Below are positions 5,935-9,069 of a DNA stretch of 9,069 bases, piece by piece. The DNA is from Hyphomicrobiales bacterium (lineage in GTDB: Bacteria; Pseudomonadota; Alphaproteobacteria; Rhizobiales; Aestuariivirgaceae). The stretch lies in contig JAAURV010000106.1 in assembly GCA_012032065.1 (NCBI GenBank), positions 1-9,069 of the forward strand. The letters are read 5' to 3'. The notes beneath the pieces are model-generated. The model saw only the letters and a list, made by a program, of their open reading frames with translations, was not told the DNA's origin and ran no database searches. Position 1 is the stretch's first letter; each line of letters begins with the position of its first letter. A program made the translations under genes and the position numbers.

Positions 5935-6563
5935 TAGAGGCCGGTGCGGTAGTCCGACTCGACGTCGATTTCGGCTGCCGCTGCTTCCTTTTCGTTCACC
6001 CCACCCTCGCAAGTCTGTTCAAGAATGATGCGGGCGATGGAAGGCATCTGCGAGCGGTTTTGCTTGTAGTCGTCATGCCAGAGCTTCGAGCGCTTCAATG
6101 CCTTGGCGCAATGCAGGAACACCTCCTCAATGGTGATGAGGATACCGGCCTTCGGCTGTTTGCCGTTGACACCGCAGTGGCGAAGCAGCGTCTCATCTTC
6201 GGTGATCCGCGCCTTGCCGTTGAGGCGCAGCGTGTCCTCGAAGCCCGGAACGAAGAACAGGCACGCCACATTGGGATTGGCCACGATATTGGCCATTGTA
6301 TCGAGCCGGTTGTTGCCGGGCCTGTCGGGGATCAGGATGGTATGGTCGTCAACGATCTGAACGAAACCCGGCGGATCGCCTCGCGGACTCACGTCTGCCT
6401 TGCCCTCGGCATTGGCGGTCGAGATGACGAGGAATGGCGAGAGCGCAATGAAACGCCGCGAATGGACGTCAAGCGCGGGCCGCGACTTCGTTGTCGCCAG
6501 CGTGTGCACAGTGCCGAACCTGGAACGCAGTTCGGTTTCGGATGCTATCAACGTGCTGCCCAT
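5931..6563 (-). CDS. PPOX-type FMN-dependent flavoprotein (MSMEG_1061-like)
   Basis: A 210-residue pyridoxamine-5'-phosphate-oxidase-fold protein, expected to bind FMN as a cytosolic dimer. The family signature is dense: FLVISTANAEGKADVSPRGDPPGFV (44-68), then ILIPDRPGNNRLDTMANIVANPNVACLFFVPG (76-107), LRLNGKARIT (112-121) and EVFLHCAKALKRSKLW (147-162). That block order is characteristic of the MSMEG_1061 subgroup rather than true PdxH, so pyridoxal phosphate synthesis is not implied. The ATG at 6563-6561 overlaps the ThuA stop by 16 bases. It has a good AAAGGGGG site five bases upstream (6569-6576), which indicates an operon with ThuA and the aminotransferase. The frame is intact. The substrate is unknown. 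Confidence 0.88.
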   Translation of the reverse strand: MGSTLIASETELRSRFGTVHTLATTKSRPALDVHSRRFIALSPFLVISTANAEGKADVSPRGDPPGFVQIVDDHTILIPDRPGNNRLDTMANIVANPNVACLFFVPGFEDTLRLNGKARITEDETLLRHCGVNGKQPKAGILITIEEVFLHCAKALKRSKLWHDDYKQNRSQMPSIARIILEQTCEGGVNEKEAAAAEIDVESDYRTGLY

Positions 6564-7195
6564 AAGAGCCCCCTTTCGACAATGCTGCGCATCTGCGGCA
6601 CGGCGAATTCATCCGCCGTGTGGCCGAGCGAGGAATAGAACACGCGGCCCTTGCCGTAGCGCTTCTTCCAGACGACCGGCATCACCACACCCTTGACGAA
6701 ATCGCAATGCTCGCCCGTGAACGTGGTCGTCGCCAGCACTTCGACGGCGGGATCGACATGCATGTAGTACTGCTCGGAGCTGTATTCGAAATCGCCGATG
6801 CCCTGCACCAGCGGGTCGTCCGGCTTCGCGATGTTCACCCTGTAGTCGATGATGTTTCCGGGGTGCGACACCCACTGGCCACCGGTCATGAACTGGTACT
6901 CGGTCTCCTTGCGGAAACTGTCGCACATCTGGCCGTGAAAACCGCCGAGGCCAACGCCGCTCTTCACCGCGCCGGTGAGCGCCTCCACTTCTTCCTTCGC
7001 GATCTCGGACATGGTGATGATCGGAACAATCAGCGACAGCGAGGAAAGCGCGGGATCGAGAAACGCCGCCGTTCCGTTCGCAACTTTCACCTCGAACTCG
7101 TGACCCGCCAGAATGTCGCGCACGATATGAGCGCAGCGTTCGGGCGTGTGGCCTTCCCAGCCGCCCCAGGCGACGAGGGCGCGGCGCGGGCTCAT
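6548..7195 (-). CDS. ThuA domain-containing protein
   Basis: A 215-residue protein with the ThuA (PF06283) glutamine-amidotransferase-like fold. Landmarks are RALVAWGGWEGHTPERC (5-21), VGLGGFHGQMCDSF (81-94), MTGGQWVSHPG (103-113), the strand-rich YRVNIAKPDDPLVQGIGDF (118-136) and the family end VFYSSLGHTADEF (185-197). ThuA proteins were first linked to trehalose use in rhizobia; many relatives act in sugar metabolism, but a specific reaction is not established here. The start ATG (7195-7193) overlaps the aminotransferase stop in an ATGA arrangement, four bases in all, which strongly suggests translational coupling. I chose this start because the motif WGGWEGH begins ten residues in, as in relatives. 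Confidence 0.88.
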   Translation of the reverse strand: MSPRRALVAWGGWEGHTPERCAHIVRDILAGHEFEVKVANGTAAFLDPALSSLSLIVPIITMSEIAKEEVEALTGAVKSGVGLGGFHGQMCDSFRKETEYQFMTGGQWVSHPGNIIDYRVNIAKPDDPLVQGIGDFEYSSEQYYMHVDPAVEVLATTTFTGEHCDFVKGVVMPVVWKKRYGKGRVFYSSLGHTADEFAVPQMRSIVERGLLWAAR

Positions 7196-8573
7196 TCGCT
7201 CCTCGCGCCTTCCTTGCGCACCCATTGCTCCATCGCGTTGAGGCCGTTTTCCACGAGGTCGAACATTTCGTGGATTTCGTCCTCGCTGATGATGAGCGGC
7301 GGACAGAAGGCCAGCGTATCCTGGATGTTGCGCACGATGACGCCTTGCTCCTGAATGGCGTTTACTGACTTGATGCCAATTTGATGCGCCGGAGTGAAGG
7401 ACCGTTTCGCAGCCTTGTCCGCCACCAACTCGACAGCGCCGATCAGCCCCACGCCGCGCGCCTCGCCAACCAGCGGATGATCGCCAAGCGCCTTGAGCCG
7501 CGCCTGGAACACAGAAGATACTTTCGCCACATGCGGGATAATCTTGTCGCGCTCGTAGATTTCGATGGCCTTGAGCGCCACGGCGCAGCCAACCGGATGC
7601 GCCGTGTAGGTGAAGCCATGGCCGAACGTGCCGAGCTTGCGGCTTTCCTCCAGCATCGCCTGATAGAGCTCTTCCTCGATGGTGAGCGCCGACATGGGAA
7701 AGTAGGCCGACGTGATCGCCTTCGCCATCGAGATCGAACTGGCCTTCATGCCGTAGGTCTCGCTTCCGAACCATTTGCCGGTGCGTCCGAAGCCGCAAAT
7801 CACTTCGTCGGCGATAAAGCGGATGTCGTATTTCGCGAGGATCGCGTTGACCTTCCCGAAGTAACCCTGAGGCGGAACGATAACGCCGCCCGCACCCATC
7901 ACGGGCTCGGCGATGAACGCGCCAATCGTGTCCGGCCCTTCGCGCAGGATCAGGTCTTCCAAATCCCGCGCCATGCGCTGGCCGAACTCGGCTTCGCTCT
8001 CGCCGTCCTTTCCGAAGCGATAGTGATGCGGGCACGACGTGTGCAGCACGCGCGCGATCGGCAGATCGAAATCGTTGTGAACCCATGGCAGCCCGGTGAG
8101 CGAAGCGGTGGCGATGGTCACGCCATGATAGGCGCGCTGGCGCGAGATGATTTTCTTCTTCTCCGGCTTGCCGCGCGCATTGTTGTAGTACCAGGTGAGC
8201 TTGAGCTGCATGTCGTTGGCTTCCGAACCCGACGTGCCGAACAAAACCTTCGACGCGGGAACCGGCGACAACTCTTTCAGCTTTTCGGAAAGCTCGATCA
8301 CTCCGTCATGAGACTTGCCGCTGAAGGCGTGCGTGAACGAAACCTTGCGCATCGCCTGCGCCGCCGCCTCGGCCAACTCCTCGTTGCCGTAGCCAAGTGC
8401 GGTGCACCACAGCCCCGCGAGCCCTTCGATGTAGCGCTTTCCAGTGTCGTCATAGAGATAGATGCCGCGCCCTTCATTGAGGATGAGCGGCCCGGTTTCC
8501 CGGTGCCGGCAAGATTCGTATAGGGATGGATCACCGTCTCGATATCGCGGACGGCCATGTTCGACAGCGGCAT
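7192..8573 (-). CDS. Class III aminotransferase (omega-amino acid/putrescine-type), one frameshift near the start
   Basis: The restored protein is about 460 residues, standard for class III PLP aminotransferases. The start ATG (8573-8571) has a strong AGGAGG site seven bases upstream (8581-8586) and gives MPLSNMAVRDIETVIHPYTN. Near 8505 one C is missing (GCCGG where GCCCGG is expected). Beyond it the frame reads RHRETGPLIL. Key sites are GTSGSEAND (113-121), RQRAYHGVT (145-153), EPVMGAGG (223-230), Asp256 in ADEVICGFGRTG and the PLP lysine Lys285 in SISMAKAITS. The closest recalled relatives are omega-amino acid:pyruvate or putrescine:pyruvate transaminases (SpuC-like); the amine donor is not determined. 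It heads the coupled aminotransferase-ThuA-PPOX operon. Because of the slip, an unrelated open frame extends upstream to 9006. Confidence 0.88.
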
Positions 8574-8580
8574 GGGGCTT

Positions 8581-8586
8581 CCTCCT
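8581..8586 (-). promoter_or_regulatory. Ribosome binding site of the aminotransferase
   Basis: AGGAGG on the minus strand, seven bases before the ATG at 8573, is a near-perfect match to the 16S anti-SD. It settles the start against the farther in-frame ATG at 8630. The 87 bases between this gene and the upstream stop codon contain no convincing promoter. A weak TATACG lies near 8597. Confidence 0.7.
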
Positions 8587-8660
8587 GCAAAGAGGCCGTA
8601 TAGCAGCGGAAGGACTTCGCTGCCAGACATGGGCGGGCGGCGAAATCAGCATGCGCGAAC

Positions 8661-9069
8661 CTATCTGTGAACCGAAGCGCGCATTTCGGTACTCTGCGCG
8701 AGAGCTGCATCCGGTGCATCGGCAAAGTCCTCGATCCGGTTCTCCAGCACCGCGAGCAGGCTGTTGCGGATACCGCCTCGATCCTTCAGCACACTGATGG
8801 CCGCGACGCGAAACACGGAGTAGCCCGCCCTCATCATGTACTCGTCCCGGGCCCGTCATGGCCGGCTTGATCGGGATGTGCACTGCCGTCCACTTCGATG
8901 ACAAGGTTCCGCTGCCTGCAGGCGAAGCCGGCGAAATAGGGGCCGATTGGATACTGCTGCGTAAACTTGTATCCGCCAAGCTTGCGGTTCCGGAGAATAG
9001 CCCCAAAGCCGCCGTTCCGCCGGTTTTGCGTTCCTGCGGAGTTCCCGTGCCTGTTCGGTTGCCAAAAGT
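8661..9069 (-). CDS. DUF559 (endonuclease-like) protein, two frameshifts, 5' end at or beyond window edge
   Basis: Read across two slips, the minus strand encodes a DUF559 protein of the Vsr-like PD-(D/E)XK fold. It begins TEQARELRRNAKPAERRLW. One extra G (TGGGGC, about 9000) shifts it to AILRNRKLGGYKFTQQYPIG, PYFAGFACRQRNLVIEVDG and SAHPDQAGHDG. One base is then missing in GGGCCCGGG (about 8850). After it the frame gives RDEYMMRAGYSVFR, ending DAALAQSTEMRASVHR with TAG at 8663-8661. The putative metal-binding Asp of the usual ADFAC motif is Gly here (FAGFAC), while ExDG is kept, so nuclease activity is questionable. A TTG at 9065 could be the start, or the gene may begin outside. Its function in cells is poorly known. 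Confidence 0.75.

Noticed and set aside
6548..8086. A 512-residue protein ending in ThuA
   Set aside because: Its first two thirds are the aminotransferase region in a wrong frame. The ThuA start at 7195 overlaps the aminotransferase stop in the usual ATGA form.
7192..9006. A 604-residue aminotransferase with a long N-terminal extension
   Set aside because: The extra N-terminus is an unrelated frame lying over the DUF559 gene. The true start at 8573 has a strong AGGAGG site and standard length after one base is restored.
1..9069. tRNA, rRNA or CRISPR arrays
   Set aside because: No cloverleaf, rRNA-like block or regularly spaced repeats were noticed; the only tandem repeat is the two-copy IS motif.

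Overview
The window reads as chromosomal DNA of a GC-rich alphaproteobacterium, most likely in the Hyphomicrobiales (Rhizobiales). That placement rests on recalled similarity of the SDR, PPOX and ISNCY-type transposase proteins, not on a search. No rRNA, tRNA or CRISPR array was seen. The most important point for any user is that many genes are interrupted by 1-2 base indels, about nine in nine kilobases. Each lies in a short run or repeat, and the protein on both sides is intact. I read the genes across these breaks. Sequencing or assembly error is more likely than decay, but the bases alone cannot prove it.

Layout. (1) 1-~770: one end of an ISNCY-like insertion sequence, with the transposase on the minus strand running off the left edge and two 20-bp direct repeats near its outer end. 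(2) ~780-1391: a more AT-rich toxin-antitoxin cassette, with a RelE/BrnT-like toxin followed by an overlapping CopG/RHH antitoxin. A palindromic operator lies across the promoter and the toxin start codon. (3) 1384-4267, plus strand: an SDR oxidoreductase, a Cys/Met-metabolism PLP enzyme (8-base overlap) and a trypsin-like HtrA/S1C protease with a PDZ domain. (4) 4340-5831, plus strand: a class I SAM methyltransferase and a hemolysin III/TrhA membrane protein. (5) 5829-5934: two strong GAAT-loop hairpins between convergent genes. (6) 5931-8573, minus strand: a tightly overlapping operon of class III aminotransferase, ThuA-domain protein and PPOX flavoprotein, preceded by a DUF559 endonuclease-like gene that reaches the right edge.

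How the genes may work together. The toxin-antitoxin cassette sits between the IS and the SDR operon, as expected of an acquired accessory module. An open frame appears to fuse the antitoxin to the SDR. It is best explained by one missing base: restoring it gives a normal antitoxin C-terminus and a stop codon that overlaps the SDR start. The aminotransferase, ThuA and PPOX genes overlap by 4 and 16 bases and are probably translationally coupled. Their shared substrate is unknown. I found no convincing undescribed defence or mobile system beyond these elements.
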